A stretch of DNA of 64,000 nucleotides, taken from the NCBI GenBank assembly GCA_032158125.1, contig JASKOT010000021.1:186001-250000 (forward strand), read 5' to 3'. The position numbers were made by a program, and so were the translations under genes. The stretch's first letter is position 1. Every line of letters starts with the position of its first letter. The notes beneath the pieces were generated by a model. That model did not search any database. It was not told the origin of the DNA and worked only from the letters and a program-made list of their open reading frames with translations. The DNA is from Papiliotrema nemorosa (taxonomy: Eukaryota; Basidiomycota; Tremellomycetes; Tremellales; Rhynchogastremaceae). Positions 62,562 to 64,000 of this stretch are shown here, piece after piece.

Positions 62562-64000
62562 ATGAGTCTATCTCGTGTTGTCCATCGCGCATGGCGTCCA
62601 TCATCCCGAGTGGTCTTTAGACCATTCACCACGTCCATTATCCCCCGATCCCCTTTACCCTCCCCCATCACCCAATCATCCACCACGGCTGTCCAACCTC
62701 ATCCTGCCCCTCCATCAGAATCGTACCACCCTTCCCCGTCATCCGTTTTCACCCCTCTTGACACGTTTCTCCCGCGTCATGTGGGTCCAAGATCGAAAGA
62801 TGTCGATGAGATGCTCAAGACCTTGGGGTATCGATCGATGGATGAGTTTATCAGCGCGACCATTCCTGACAATGTCCGAGTGGACAAGCTCGACGCGAAT
62901 GACGGGGAGAGAGGGATCAGGCCGTATTCCGAGTTGGAGCTATCTCGACGGGTGGAAGAGATTGCAGGGTTGAACAAGCGAGTCAAGAGTTATATCGGGA
63001 TGGGGTGAGCCTATAGAGATGGGGACGAGCTGAATCAAGGTATCACAATGCGATTGTCCCACCAGTGATTCAACGAAACGTGCTGGAAAACCCAGCGTGG
63101 TACACTGCCTACACGCCGTACTCTCCGGAGCAAGCGCAAGGTCGTCTGGAATCCCTGATCAACTTTCAAACCGTCACCACGACGCTGACTGGACTCCCCG
63201 TCGCCAATGCGTCCCTTCTCGACGAGGCGACGGCAGCGGCAGAAGGCATGGCCATGGCTCTTGCCAATGTCCCCAAACCCAAATTCTCAAAAGGGAAAAA
63301 GGTCTTTCTCGTCTCACCCAGCGTCGCCCCGCAGACCATCACCGTGCTACAGACCCGAGCGTCTGGGTTTGGCATCACTATCCAGATTGCCAAATCCAAC
63401 GCGGAACTCGAGGCAGAAGTCGAAGCATTGGGAGAGGAGAAACTTTTGGGTGTTCTTTTGCAATACCCTGATGTCAATGGGGAGATTATCAACTGGGAAT
63501 CCGTCGCTTCCAAAGTCAAGGCAGCCAACGGAAAGACGGTCGTCGCTTCCGACTTGCTCGCGTTGACAATGCTCAAACCCCCGGGGGAGTGGGGAGCCGA
63601 TATGGTCTGTGGTAGTTCGCAGAGGTTTGGTGTGCCTGCCGGTTACGGAGGGCCCCATGCGGCTTTCTTTGCGTGTACCGATGAGCTCAAGAGGAAGCTG
63701 CCGGGGAGGATTGTCGGGTTGAGCAAGGATAGTCACGGGGAGCCAGCGTACCGATTGGCCCTGCAGAGTGAGTAGAGAAGGGTTTGGCGCTGACGTCAGC
63801 ACGAGAACAACACATTCGACGAGAAAAGGCCACTTCGAATGTTTGCACTGCGTAAGTCGTCACGTCGCTTTCCGCTGACCCCAGTCAAGCCCTGCTGGCC
63901 AACATGGCAGCCATGTACGCGGTCTACCACGGTCCTGAGGGGCTTCGACGAATCGCCGGCAAGGTCCACGCGCTTACCCGTGTCCTCGCCCAATCCCTCG
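62562..64000 (+). CDS. GCV2: glycine dehydrogenase (decarboxylating), P-protein (cut by right edge)
   Basis: PLP-dependent first enzyme of the mitochondrial glycine cleavage system. ATG 62562 gives the presequence [20 protein letters not shown]. Then [20 protein letters not shown], the family opening, and [20 protein letters not shown]. After an intron come [40 protein letters not shown] and [20 protein letters not shown]. The N-terminal half-domain continues with [40 protein letters not shown] and [15 protein letters not shown]. Two more introns lead to [18 protein letters not shown] and [20 protein letters not shown]. The frame is open at base 64000. The PLP lysine lies further downstream, outside the window. 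Confidence 0.96.

Overview
The window looks like 64 kb of gene-dense nuclear chromosome from a basidiomycete yeast, most likely a tremellomycete of the Cryptococcus/Kwoniella type. The signs are: almost every gene is split by many introns of about 33-60 nt; introns carry GTGAGT or GTAAGT donors and a CTGAC or CTAAC branch motif a few bases before the acceptor; intergenic gaps are short; and the proteins are full-length eukaryotic housekeeping families, including complex I, mitochondrial import, the CCT chaperonin and PP2A-B56. I saw no transposon, rRNA gene, CRISPR array or prophage, and no tRNA that I could defend. Gene spans below run from start codon to stop codon and include introns. I inferred splice junctions by reading-frame continuity and family resemblance, so individual exon borders may be off.

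Layout. 1-9.4 kb: minus-strand CDC25 phosphatase (cut by the left edge), a 3 kb gene-poor leader with one doubtful spliced ORF, biotin-protein ligase, and an aldo/keto reductase. 9.4-28 kb: a MATH/USP7-type deubiquitinase, SEC66, Rab escort protein, an Exg3-like glucanase, a SAM methyltransferase with a 7-nt micro-exon, TIM21, CCT1, and URC4 (DUF1688). 28-33.7 kb: two adjacent same-strand genes that appear to be diverged paralogues with a DUF7918-like fold, then mitochondrial ribosomal protein bL19. 33.7-44.7 kb: an F-box/WD40 protein, PP2A B56, QCR9, glutaminyl cyclase, and the complex I 49-kDa subunit. 45-54 kb: an MRH-domain membrane lectin, a peptide:N-glycanase fused to an L-type lectin domain, USB1, a bZIP factor with a DUF3425-like tail, and a mitochondrial NTF2-like protein. 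54-64 kb: an RGS/transmembrane Rax1-like protein, cystathionine gamma-synthase, a small mitochondrial protein, an unrecognised coiled-coil protein, SCO1, and the start of glycine dehydrogenase (cut by the right edge).

The genes are mostly unrelated housekeeping functions, with two loose themes. At least eight encode mitochondrial or probably mitochondrial proteins (TIM21, bL19m, QCR9, 49-kDa, the NTF2-like protein, the small protein at 58.3 kb, SCO1, GCV2). At 45-49 kb two glycan-reading proteins sit next to each other. The feature most worth following up is the N-glycanase that ends in an L-type lectin fold. The DUF7918-like pair and the micro-exon methyltransferase come next.
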